DNA of 6,297 nt from Candidatus Woesearchaeota archaeon (GCA_018302165.1 JAGWAA010000052.1:1-6297), one strand, 5' to 3'; counted from the stretch's first letter, positions 1-5,932 are shown. Made by a program: numbers and translations. The notes: generated by a model not told the origin, from the sequence alone.

Positions 1-1
1 A

Positions 2-175
2 TTTAAAAAACAAAGTTATGGGGTTTGGTTTGATGGAAAAGTTAAATCTCTTTATGGTAAAATTTATTCTATTCCACATATTTTAACAATCTCTGGGAAG
101 TATACTGAAAAGCAAGTTGTATTATTTGTTTATGGTTTGGAAGCATTTTGTTGTATGTTAATTTGGATTTTGTAG
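2..175 (+). CDS. C-terminal fragment of a membrane protein, possibly a GlcNAc-1-phosphate transferase (MraY/Alg7-like)
   Basis: Frame 2 is open from the window edge to a TAG at 173-175 and gives the last 57 residues of a protein that begins outside the window. The visible part has a basic and aromatic stretch (DGKVKSLYGKIYSIPHI), then TEKQVV, then a hydrophobic helix of about 18 residues running to the C-terminus. A polar loop followed by an (H/T)EK/ER-type turn and a last membrane helix resembles the end of the eukaryotic/archaeal Alg7/GPT branch of the MraY family, which transfers sugar-1-phosphate to a polyprenyl phosphate. That match is from memory and is weak, because no catalytic residue lies in the window. 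The reading frame itself is well supported by AT-rich coding style and by the dUTPase starting 39 bp downstream in the same direction. It could be any other polytopic membrane protein. Confidence 0.55.
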   Translation, partial: FKKQSYGVWFDGKVKSLYGKIYSIPHILTISGKYTEKQVVLFVYGLEAFCCMLIWIL

Positions 176-185
176 TAGGGAAATG

Positions 186-194
186 TTTTTAATT
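186..194 (+). promoter_or_regulatory. weak TATA-like box before dUTPase
   Basis: The run TTTTTAATT, preceded by a purine-rich GGGAAA, is centred about 25 nt before the ATG at 215. That is the spacing expected for a leaderless archaeal transcript. The match to the archaeal TATA consensus is weak in such AT-rich DNA. No Shine-Dalgarno sequence is visible before the ATG. Cotranscription with the upstream membrane gene is the alternative. Confidence 0.3.
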
Positions 195-214
195 GGATTT
201 ACTTGATATTGTTT

Positions 215-661
215 ATGGTTGATTTTAGTTTAACTGTTAAAGTGAAAAAGCTTCATCCTGAGGCTCAGTTACCAACATATACAAGACATGGTGATGCAGC
301 AATGGATGTAAGAAGTGTTGAAGCTGTGTTAATTAATCCTGGTGAACGAAGATTAATTGGGACTGGTGTTGCTTTTGAAGTTCCTTTTGGATATGAATTA
401 CAAGTTCGCCCTAGAAGTGGATTAGCTTTGAAGCATGGTATTTCAATTGTTAATACTCCTGGAACTTTAGATTCAAATTATAGAGGAGAATTGGGTATTA
501 TTTTAATTAATCATGGAAGTGAACCATTTTCTGTTGCTAAAGGGGATCGTATTGCTCAAGTTGTTTTTAATAAAATTGAGCATACACATATTGAAGAAGT
601 TGATGAACTCTCTGAAACAAATCGTGGTGAAGGTGGTTTTGGTAGCTCAGGAATTAAATAA
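215..661 (+). CDS. dut: dUTP diphosphatase (trimeric dUTPase family)
   Basis: This 148-residue protein should hydrolyse dUTP to dUMP and pyrophosphate, which keeps uracil out of DNA and supplies dUMP for thymidylate synthesis. All five motifs of the homotrimeric dUTPase family are present in order: I GDAAMDVRS (26-34), II RPRSGL (65-70), III GTLDSNYRGE (83-92, with the catalytic-type Asp86 and the uracil-site Tyr89), IV GDRIAQ (110-115), and the glycine-rich C-terminal motif V RGEGGFGSSG (137-146) that closes over the substrate. Length is typical for the family. The PRSG signature, YRGE and the intact motif V favour dUTPase over the related dCTP deaminase. I chose the ATG at 215. An in-frame TTG at 203 would add four residues but has no supporting ribosome site and adds no conserved sequence. 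The 3' end overlaps the tail of a convergent Nudix remnant by 8 bp. No motif residue appears to be missing, so the gene is probably functional. Confidence 0.95.
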   Translation: MVDFSLTVKVKKLHPEAQLPTYTRHGDAAMDVRSVEAVLINPGERRLIGTGVAFEVPFGYELQVRPRSGLALKHGISIVNTPGTLDSNYRGELGIILINHGSEPFSVAKGDRIAQVVFNKIEHTHIEEVDELSETNRGEGGFGSSGIK

Positions 662-896
662 ATTTTCTTAGAATATAATTCTCTCCTTCTTTTTCTGAAA
701 TACAATCAAAATAATTTTTTTCTTTTTTAAGAACAAGATTTTTTATAATTTCAAAATCACTAGGGATAATCTTTAATGTTTCTAATTCCTTTAAATCATA
801 CCAGTCTAATTTACCTTCTTTGTCCTCGAGAATTTCTGTTGAGGTTTAAAGTGCTTTTGAACCTTTGAAAGAATATTTTGTGAAATTAAATTCATG
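654..896 (-). pseudogene. Nudix hydrolase remnant, C-terminal half only
   Basis: On the minus strand, a 63-residue open stretch (845 down to the stop at 654) reads GKLDWYDLKELETL, then KIIPSDFEIIKNL. This is characteristic of the end of Nudix hydrolases, where a G-K-L-x-W-x-D-L-x-E-L strand is followed by a PSD and a helix. The frame is broken by a TAA at 846-848. Beyond that stop the same frame continues with plausible coding sequence (HEFNFTKYSFKGSKAL) up to about 896, where it meets a TGTAGTGGTTAA repeat. No Met, Val or Leu start codon opens the 63-residue part. The Nudix box itself (GX5EX7REUXEEXGU) is absent from this region. So the gene has lost its 5' half and gained a nonsense codon. 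Its tail overlaps the dUTPase end by 8 bp, a compact convergent arrangement that suggests it was once an intact neighbour. Identification rests on motif resemblance only. Which nucleotide it cleaned cannot be told. Confidence 0.65.
715..728 (+). terminator. oligo-T tract downstream of dUTPase
   Basis: Seven T, one C and six T follow the dUTPase stop by about 55 nt. Archaeal RNA polymerase can terminate on U-rich tracts without a hairpin, so this is a candidate dUTPase terminator. The same bases encode the Lys-rich stretch of the Nudix remnant on the other strand, so the tract may owe its existence to that old coding sequence. No stem-loop is evident. Confidence 0.35.
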
Positions 897-906
897 TAGT
901 GGTTAA
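895..906 (+). repeat. TGTAGTGGTTAA repeat, copy 1 (outer left)
   Basis: First of four identical 12-mers in the same orientation around the Fic gene. With flanks it belongs to a 17-bp identity, ATGTAGTGGTTAAGTTT at 894-910, shared only with copy 4 at 1876-1892. It sits where the recognisable Nudix frame on the other strand ends. Confidence 0.9.
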
Positions 907-949
907 GTTTATTTTTATTTTTATAATCTTATGGTGTTTATTCGATAAA

Positions 950-957
950 TTTATATA
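950..957 (+). promoter_or_regulatory. TATA box of the fic gene
   Basis: TTTATATA matches the archaeal TATA consensus and is centred about 25 nt before the ATG at 979. This predicts transcription starting at or very near that ATG, a leaderless mRNA. The box overlaps the 10-bp palindrome ATAAATTTAT (945-954). Repeat copy 2 lies between the box and the start codon, where a bound protein would block initiation. Confidence 0.6.
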
Positions 958-959
958 GT

Positions 960-971
960 TGTAGTGGTTAA
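960..971 (+). repeat. TGTAGTGGTTAA repeat, copy 2 (inner left)
   Basis: Identical 12-mer lying between the TATA box and the Fic start codon, ending 7 nt before the ATG. With the preceding T it shares the 13-mer TTGTAGTGGTTAA with copy 3. An in-frame GTG inside this copy could add five residues to Fic, but the promoter spacing argues against its use. Confidence 0.9.
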
Positions 972-978
972 TAATTTC

Positions 979-1836
979 ATGGTTTCAATAGTAACTAAAA
1001 AAATTGGTAATAATGAATATTTATATTTGGAGAAAAGGCCTATTCATAATTTAGAATTTGAATGTATGAAAAGATCATATGAAAAAAAAGATTGGGTTTT
1101 AGGTTTTAAAGATCAACTTTCTTATCAAGATCATGATTTAATGAGAAAGAGTTCTGAAAACTATAAATCTTATTTAAAAAAATTTGATATAATTTCTAAA
1201 GAAAAAGAAAGAGAAAGATTTTTAGCTTTATTTATTGCAAATAGCAATTCTATTGAAGGAAGTACTTTAACAGTTAAGGATACTTTTAATTATCTTTTTG
1301 ATGATATTGTTCCTTCAGGTTATAGTAAAAAAGAGTTGCATATGGCATCTAATCTTTTATTAGCTTGGGAATATGTTGAAAATAATTGCAATCATTTACC
1401 TTTGAAAAAAGATCTTTTGGAATTGCATAGACTTGTTAATAAAGATATTGAGGATATTAATACTTTAGGAAAATTTAAAAAAATTCAAAATTATGTTGGT
1501 GAAGGATATACTACAAGTTTTCTTTTTGTTGAAGAGAGGATTGAAGATTTATTGCATTGGATTAAAGAGGCTTTTAAGAAAGTGGATGATTTTGAAGTTG
1601 TTTTTCAATCTCATGTTCAATTTGAAATAATTCATCCTTTTGTTGATGGAAATGGTAGAGTTGGTAGATTATTATTAAATTGGTTATTAATGTATAAAGG
1701 TTTAATGGGATTTGCTATTCCTGTTTCTAAAAGAAATAAGTATCTTTCTGCAATTCATAAAGCTGAGAATGGTAGTTTAAAAGAAATTTGTATATTCTGT
1801 TTTGAAGAATATGTTAGTTATTATAAATTTTTGTAG
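979..1836 (+). CDS. Fic-domain protein (probable AMP-transferase with N-terminal autoinhibitory motif)
   Basis: This 285-residue cytoplasmic protein carries the complete Fic active-site motif HPFVDGNGRVGR (residues 219-230), including the catalytic His219, acidic Asp223 and phosphate-binding GNGR. Fic enzymes usually transfer AMP from ATP to a hydroxyl side chain of a target protein, and some transfer other phosphate groups. About 125 residues earlier, SNSIEG (89-94) fits the (S/T)xxxE(G/N) inhibitory helix, placing it with self-inhibited class II Fic proteins. Glu93 would be the inhibitory residue. The remaining N-terminal region is charged and largely helical, and I see no C-terminal helix-turn-helix. 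The ATG at 979 is preferred over the in-frame GTG at 964 because the TATA box lies about 25 nt before it. The gene is monocistronic, with no partner antitoxin, as expected for class II. It sits inside a pair of nested repeats whose inner right copy contains its stop codon, suggesting an acquired or mobile gene. The target is unknown. Confidence 0.9.
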   Translation: MVSIVTKKIGNNEYLYLEKRPIHNLEFECMKRSYEKKDWVLGFKDQLSYQDHDLMRKSSENYKSYLKKFDIISKEKERERFLALFIANSNSIEGSTLTVKDTFNYLFDDIVPSGYSKKELHMASNLLLAWEYVENNCNHLPLKKDLLELHRLVNKDIEDINTLGKFKKIQNYVGEGYTTSFLFVEERIEDLLHWIKEAFKKVDDFEVVFQSHVQFEIIHPFVDGNGRVGRLLLNWLLMYKGLMGFAIPVSKRNKYLSAIHKAENGSLKEICIFCFEEYVSYYKFL

Positions 1837-1843
1837 TGGTTAA
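1832..1843 (+). repeat. TGTAGTGGTTAA repeat, copy 3 (inner right)
   Basis: Identical 12-mer that includes the TAG stop codon of the Fic gene (1834-1836). It shares the leading T with copy 2 (TTGTAGTGGTTAA). An ATAAATTT string lies just before both inner copies, at slightly different distances. Confidence 0.9.
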
Positions 1844-1876
1844 ATATTGTCCTGCCAATGTATTATTGAGAATAAA

Positions 1877-1888
1877 TGTAGTGGTTAA
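1877..1888 (+). repeat. TGTAGTGGTTAA repeat, copy 4 (outer right)
   Basis: Identical 12-mer in the short convergent gap between Fic and the glycosyltransferase. It ends 7 nt before the glycosyltransferase stop codon at 1896. It is part of the 17-bp identity with copy 1 (1876-1892). Confidence 0.9.
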
Positions 1889-1895
1889 GTTTGTT

Positions 1896-3413
1896 TTAGT
1901 AGTATCCATTTGTTTCAAAGATTACAATTACTGGTTGTTCACCTTCATAATATGCTTGAACTGGTGTTAAATTGTTTTGTCTTAGTTCGATATAAGTTAG
2001 GTTACAATCGAAATAATAGCCATCTAAAATAAGATATTTTATTTTATTATTAGTAATATCTTCATCAGTGCCTGTAATATTATATCTATATGTTAAAACT
2101 TTTCTTTCTGTGTAATATGTTAAAGGCACTGCTTGGGTGCATGCAATTAGTACATCACCTTCTTCAGTATGATCTTTTAGCCATTCACCAGCTGCACGTT
2201 CTTGAGAAAATGAAGTTGATTTAAACATAATTATTTCATTTGCATAACTTAAATGGGAGACTATTACTATTATTATTAGAATGAATATTGCTAAAGTTCC
2301 AAGTCTTTGTTTTTGTTTTTCTAAAAAGTCTGCAATAAGTAAAATGCCTCTTGCTGCGATAATCATTAATATTGGATATGCTGAATAAATATATCTTTGT
2401 TCATAATATGCCATTGTTATTGACATATAAACTCCAAATACTAACATAACACATAAACCCCACCATAATATGAAAAAATCTTTTGTTAATTTTTCATCTT
2501 TATTCTTGAATAGTATATCGATTCCGAGGAATAAATCTAAAAATGTGTAAAGACCAATAATAACTAAAATTAATAATGGCCATTTTAGATATTCTGGAGC
2601 CATATAGAAATATGTAAATCCTGTTCCTATAACGGATAGTAATCCTTGTGATTCTAATTTTGTGTCTAATTCTGTGCCCTCTGCTAATGAACCTTCGTAA
2701 ATACGATCAAATCTGGGATATATACTTCCTTCAGTAGTTTGATAATGATAAAATACAAATGGTAAAACTATTGCTAAACCTAATATGAATAACCAGAATT
2801 TTTTGTTTTTTAAGAAATTTAATTTATCGTAAACTAATATGAAAATTGCAATGAATGGAAAAAATGTGAGTGGTGATTCGTAAATGAATATTGCAAGGGC
2901 GATTAGCATTCCTGAAAAAATTAGATACCAATTGCTTTTATTTTGGACATAGCCTCTCCAAAAGAATATTCCTGCTAGTATGTAAAATGGTAATACAAAA
3001 GTTTCTGCAGAAAATCTTGCTGTCCAAAAAAGATTTACCCAAATTACTGACATTAATGTTGAGGCAATTAATGCAATCTTTTTATTGTAAATATCTTTTG
3101 CTAAGACATATGTTAAGTATACACCTAAGACTGAGAATCCTATGATGATTAATCTTTGTACAACTTCATTTGCACCTAATTGGTATGCGAAGCTTAGTAA
3201 GAAAGACATACCTTTTGCACGCCAGGGTGCAGCTATTTCTGGTGTTCCCAATGCATAATTCTTTGCTAAAGTCATATAATCTGCTTCATCCCACCATAGA
3301 CCTTGAAGATGGGTTTTGAAAAAGAAATACATTCTTATTACAATTGCAAATAGCATTACTAGTAAAAGTAATTGATTATCACGTTTGCTTAAAAAGGCTT
3401 TAATCTTCTCCAC
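1896..3413 (-). CDS. GT-C type polytopic glycosyltransferase (PMT/ArnT, GT39/GT83-like)
   Basis: This 505-residue integral membrane protein has about ten or eleven hydrophobic helices between residues 14 and 389, followed by a soluble C-terminal domain of about 115 residues. The first outward loop holds WWDEADY (40-46), with the acidic pair Asp42-Glu43 in the position of the catalytic or metal-binding acid of the PMT/ArnT/STT3 fold. A second conserved-looking spot is YEQRYIYSAYPIL (337-349), resembling the ERY...P segment found before a late helix in this family. Such enzymes use polyprenyl-phosphate sugars to glycosylate proteins or lipids on the outer face of the membrane. The soluble tail starts with AAGEWLKDHTEEGDVL, a common ending in this superfamily. 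The start is GTG at 3411-3413, and the next Met is already inside the first helix. It lies 26 bp after the surface-protein gene on the same strand, so the two may be cotranscribed and the surface protein is a possible substrate. Donor and acceptor cannot be read from sequence. Confidence 0.85.
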   Translation of the reverse strand: MEKIKAFLSKRDNQLLLLVMLFAIVIRMYFFFKTHLQGLWWDEADYMTLAKNYALGTPEIAAPWRAKGMSFLLSFAYQLGANEVVQRLIIIGFSVLGVYLTYVLAKDIYNKKIALIASTLMSVIWVNLFWTARFSAETFVLPFYILAGIFFWRGYVQNKSNWYLIFSGMLIALAIFIYESPLTFFPFIAIFILVYDKLNFLKNKKFWLFILGLAIVLPFVFYHYQTTEGSIYPRFDRIYEGSLAEGTELDTKLESQGLLSVIGTGFTYFYMAPEYLKWPLLILVIIGLYTFLDLFLGIDILFKNKDEKLTKDFFILWWGLCVMLVFGVYMSITMAYYEQRYIYSAYPILMIIAARGILLIADFLEKQKQRLGTLAIFILIIIVIVSHLSYANEIIMFKSTSFSQERAAGEWLKDHTEEGDVLIACTQAVPLTYYTERKVLTYRYNITGTDEDITNNKIKYLILDGYYFDCNLTYIELRQNNLTPVQAYYEGEQPVIVIFETNGYY

Positions 3414-3429
3414 AGAGGTTGGAAGTTTA

Positions 3430-3446
3430 TGGATATTTATTAATAT
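3430..3446 (-). promoter_or_regulatory. possible internal promoter for the glycosyltransferase
   Basis: Read on the minus strand, AAATATTAATAAATATCC overlaps the stop codon of the surface-protein gene and is centred about 25-27 nt before the GTG start. No Shine-Dalgarno sequence precedes that GTG, so a separate leaderless transcript is possible. AT-richness makes this a weak call. Read-through from the upstream gene is equally likely. Confidence 0.3.
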
Positions 3447-5749
3447 TTCTTAAGTTGTTTTTCTATATCTTCTTGATTCCAGCCTTTTTTCTTTAATAAT
3501 GAAGTTACTTGTTCCTTAGTAAGGCCTTTTGTTTTTGCTTTTATTAAGAATGAATCCATAGGACCTTTTTTTCTTAAAAAGAATATTGTTAGTCCAGTTG
3601 CAACTAAAATAATTAAAACTATTGGGATTATATAAATAATAATTGAAGTTTCTTCTTCACAATCCATTTCACAATCTTCTCCTGTTGAACAAATCCCATC
3701 ACCACAGAAGGTTATTTCTTCTTCAATTTCAGTTTCTATAAAAATTGTGTTGAATTCGCTTAATTTGATGCTTTCTTGTGTTAAGTAATATAAATCTAAA
3801 GTTTCACCTTCTGATAATTCAATGGAATATTCTCCTTGTGAGCCAGAAATTGATTTTGGTCTAGAAAAATAATATAAATCTGAAAATGAGGTTGGTGCTA
3901 TTTCATAAATTATTCCTTCAATATCTTCATTTGCAGTTATTTCTCTATGGATTAAAATATATTCTGAAATTTCGTCATTGTAAGTTGTAATTTGTATGCT
4001 TTTTATTGTTGCCTTTACTGAAATTTTTTCTTGGTTATAGTAAATCTCTTCTACATCTCCTAATGATGAAGGAATATCGTAAGCATTTATTATTGAATTT
4101 GTTGAATATGTTTGTGATGCTGATATGTCCCAAGGAATGTTTTCTAAAGTTTTTTCAATTTCTGTTAATAATTCTGAATCTTCTGTAAAACCAATTTGAT
4201 TTTCTAATTCTGTTAATTCTTTAGTTACTTGTTCTATTTTTTGGGTTTTGTCTAGCATGAATAATATTCTATATTCATCAGTATTTTCTGTTAAATATGA
4301 ATTAAGTTTTGTTGTTGCGGTTTCTATTAATGATGATGGGGTATAAATTTCTGAAGAATCTTTGATTGAAATGTCTGTTGATGTTGATAAGTCTATAAAT
4401 GAAACTTCTAATGTATAATCACCTATTTCTGAAATGCTTAAATTTAATTTATCTAAGGGGATTGCAAGTTCAATTCCTTCTTCTAAATCTTGGGTTTCAA
4501 TTGCTTGAATATTACCCTCTGGTAAAATTAAATCATAAAGCATTGAAGTTTGTTGTGTAATCCCACTAGATTCATATTCGATATTTAAATTTGAAAAAAG
4601 TAAATTTCCTGCGGAAGATGAAGTGATATTTATTGGAACTGTGCACATTGATTCTTTGCAAATTCCTGTGTAAGGTACAGAGCCAACATAATATTTTACG
4701 GCTGTTAAAATTGCGTCAGTGAATGATTCCCATTCGGTTATATCAATTTCTCCTTTTATTTCATTGTTATATGTTGCTGGGTAAACTGTGATAAAGAAAT
4801 TGGTGTAATCTGTGCTTATACAAAGACTATTTTGTTGTGTATAGCAAGTATAACCAGTATCTGTTTCTGAAGTTGTATCTAATGGTATTTCGTAAAGATT
4901 TTCTTCAGTTTCAGCTTGAGTTTCTGAATAAATACAAACTAAATATTTTCCTTCTATAGTGTAATCTAATTCAATCTCACAAGAATTGCCTGTTTCTGGA
5001 AGATCACAAGTATTTGATCCACCACTCCAGCCAACTTTAGGATTGCCTGTTGGAACAGAAAGGATTGTTGCTTTAATGTCGCCTTTAGTTGAGACTGAAG
5101 TATATGTTGCTGAAATTTGGATATGTTTTGTTTCTGGAAAATTTAAGAATTCACAATAATATGTTTCTGAATCTCTTATATATCCTGTGCCTTCTTGTGT
5201 TGAATCAAAATCTTCAGATTGAATTGAATTGGTACTGTAATCAGCAAATGTTCCTAAATAATACCAATCTGTTGTGCCTTCTGAACCGAAATCTAATTTT
5301 ATTGCACTAGGGTATTGAGAATTTGATTCTGAGCCGGATAAAGAAAATGATATTGAGTTTACTTCTGAGTATCTTGGAATTTTGAAACCAATATAATTTG
5401 AAGTTGCACTTGAGAATAGAATATTTTTTTGTGAAGCTTCATTTTCTGGTGTGAAGGAAGTTTCTTCATATTCAATAGAATAATTGTTTAATTCTAGAAG
5501 TTGTTTTATTGTGTAAGTGTATGTGTTTGAATTAATTTTAAATGTGATTTGTTCATTTGGAGAAATGTATTCGTTTAGATTTAATAGAATATCACCTGTT
5601 ATTCCTGAAGATTGTGCAAAAGCTGTTGAATCAAGATCTAAATTTAATGTTTGTTCAAGAACTACATTGCCTATAAATGGAAGTTTTGTTGTTATTATAA
5701 TGATACTTAATACTATAAATGCTACTAAGAATAGTTTCTTTTCTTCCAT
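3440..5749 (-). CDS. large membrane-anchored surface protein with CGDGIC motif and helical cytoplasmic tail
   Basis: I do not recognise a named family for this 769-residue protein, but its architecture is clear. A hydrophobic helix (about 6-20) follows MEEKK and should be a signal anchor. An AFA-Q signal-peptidase-like site at 43-46 is too far from the helix to rely on. Residues 47-680 are acidic, Ser/Thr-rich and beta-strand-like, with eight cysteines between 199 and 369. Residues 120-165 (FKIPRYSEV, later PSAIKLDFGSEG and DWYYLG) recall the jelly-roll-like modules of archaeal secreted proteins. A Glu/Thr/Leu-rich helical part lies near 500-535. Then come CGDGICSTGEDCEMDC (682-697), a Cys/Asp motif common near the membrane end of archaeal surface proteins, a transmembrane helix (about 702-725), RKKG as stop-transfer, and a 35-residue cytoplasmic tail (GLTKEQVTSLLKKKGWNQ) resembling a UBA-like or SHOCT-like two-helix unit. 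Three N-glycosylation sequons are present (Asn89, 374, 436). A TATA box precedes the gene, and the glycosyltransferase follows. Its role is unknown; ligand binding or a cell-surface structure is plausible. Confidence 0.8.
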   Translation of the reverse strand: MEEKKLFLVAFIVLSIIIITTKLPFIGNVVLEQTLNLDLDSTAFAQSSGITGDILLNLNEYISPNEQITFKINSNTYTYTIKQLLELNNYSIEYEETSFTPENEASQKNILFSSATSNYIGFKIPRYSEVNSISFSLSGSESNSQYPSAIKLDFGSEGTTDWYYLGTFADYSTNSIQSEDFDSTQEGTGYIRDSETYYCEFLNFPETKHIQISATYTSVSTKGDIKATILSVPTGNPKVGWSGGSNTCDLPETGNSCEIELDYTIEGKYLVCIYSETQAETEENLYEIPLDTTSETDTGYTCYTQQNSLCISTDYTNFFITVYPATYNNEIKGEIDITEWESFTDAILTAVKYYVGSVPYTGICKESMCTVPINITSSSAGNLLFSNLNIEYESSGITQQTSMLYDLILPEGNIQAIETQDLEEGIELAIPLDKLNLSISEIGDYTLEVSFIDLSTSTDISIKDSSEIYTPSSLIETATTKLNSYLTENTDEYRILFMLDKTQKIEQVTKELTELENQIGFTEDSELLTEIEKTLENIPWDISASQTYSTNSIINAYDIPSSLGDVEEIYYNQEKISVKATIKSIQITTYNDEISEYILIHREITANEDIEGIIYEIAPTSFSDLYYFSRPKSISGSQGEYSIELSEGETLDLYYLTQESIKLSEFNTIFIETEIEEEITFCGDGICSTGEDCEMDCEEETSIIIYIIPIVLIILVATGLTIFFLRKKGPMDSFLIKAKTKGLTKEQVTSLLKKKGWNQEDIEKQLKKY

Positions 5750-5755
5750 TAAAGT

Positions 5756-5759
5756 TCAC
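5756..5759 (-). promoter_or_regulatory. weak Shine-Dalgarno-like site of the surface-protein gene
   Basis: GTGA within AGAAGTGAAC lies 6 nt before the ATG and partly matches the GGTGA core complementary to the 16S 3' end. This fits the short leader of about 14 nt predicted from the TATA position. It is the only start in the window with such a site, and it is only a four-base match. Confidence 0.35.
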
Positions 5760-5785
5760 TTCTTTTTGTTTGTTATAGATAAGAG

Positions 5786-5793
5786 TATATAAA
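5786..5793 (-). promoter_or_regulatory. TATA box of the surface-protein gene
   Basis: Minus-strand TTTATATA, preceded by a T-run, is a consensus archaeal TATA box centred about 40 nt before the ATG at 5749. This predicts a transcript start near 5763 and a leader of about 14 nt. The motif is nearly symmetric, so it could also fire toward the + strand. Confidence 0.55.
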
Positions 5794-5808
5794 AAGGTTT
5801 TGGGAAAG

Positions 5809-5815
5809 TTTAAAT
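5809..5815 (+). promoter_or_regulatory. TATA-like box before the 24-codon ORF
   Basis: TTTAAAT, preceded by the purine-rich GGGAAAG, is centred 27 nt before the ATG at 5839. This is exact leaderless spacing, but the motif is short and the region is AT-rich. Confidence 0.3.
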
Positions 5816-5838
5816 TTCTATTATTTCTCGTTTTTTTA

Positions 5839-5913
5839 ATGGTTAATTATGATTCAGATAATCTTGAGTTTTTTGTAACTTTAGATAATTTATATATTAG
5901 TTTTACAAAATGA
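5839..5913 (+). CDS. possible 24-residue small protein
   Basis: An ATG opens a short frame encoding an acidic, aromatic peptide that starts MVNYDSDNLEFFVTL and ends at TGA 5911-5913. It lies in the divergent gap upstream of secF. A TATA-like box is correctly spaced before it, and the Asp/Asn codons with T at the third position match neighbouring genes. No family is recognised, and the chance of a random ORF this short is high. It could also be a leader or decoy upstream of secF, or a decayed gene end. Confidence 0.2.
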   Translation: MVNYDSDNLEFFVTLDNLYISFTK

Positions 5914-5923
5914 CTCCTAAAAA

Positions 5924-5932
5924 CTTATAAAG
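5924..5932 (+). promoter_or_regulatory. TATA box of secF
   Basis: CTTATAAAG is centred 28 nt before the ATG at 5956, implying a leaderless secF transcript. Between the box and the start lies the perfect 12-bp palindrome AATAAATTTATT (5933-5944), followed by a T-run. A second AT-rich box (5888-5897) further upstream is less well placed. Confidence 0.55.

Noticed and set aside
203..214. TTG start adding four residues to dUTPase
   Set aside because: No ribosome site and no conserved residues in the extension. The ATG at 215 is better placed relative to the TATA-like run.
964..978. GTG start for Fic, adding five residues
   Set aside because: It lies only about 10 nt after the TATA box and inside repeat copy 2, so it would be upstream of the predicted transcript start.
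979..1836. Fic toxin with a separate antitoxin (class I toxin-antitoxin pair)
   Set aside because: No small antitoxin ORF precedes it, and the inhibitory motif is within the same protein.
1846..1859. Hairpin terminator between Fic and the glycosyltransferase (ATTG...CAAT)
   Set aside because: The stem is only four base pairs with no following T-run.
895..1888. CRISPR array
   Set aside because: The repeats are only 12-17 bp, are irregularly spaced (about 53, 860 and 33 bp between copies) and enclose a gene, so there is no spacer array.
2891..3145. Plus-strand ORF inside the glycosyltransferase gene
   Set aside because: Leu/Lys-rich shadow of a well-supported membrane-protein gene on the other strand. 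No recognisable motifs.
5517..5792. Plus-strand ORF over the 5' end of the surface-protein gene
   Set aside because: It is antisense to the signal-anchor region, and its composition is explained by the opposite frame. Two shorter antisense frames (4006-4188, 5089-5310) were rejected for the same reason.
5910..5930. Six-codon ORF (MTPKNL) before secF
   Set aside because: Too short to support, and the nearest TATA-like box is only about 17 nt upstream.
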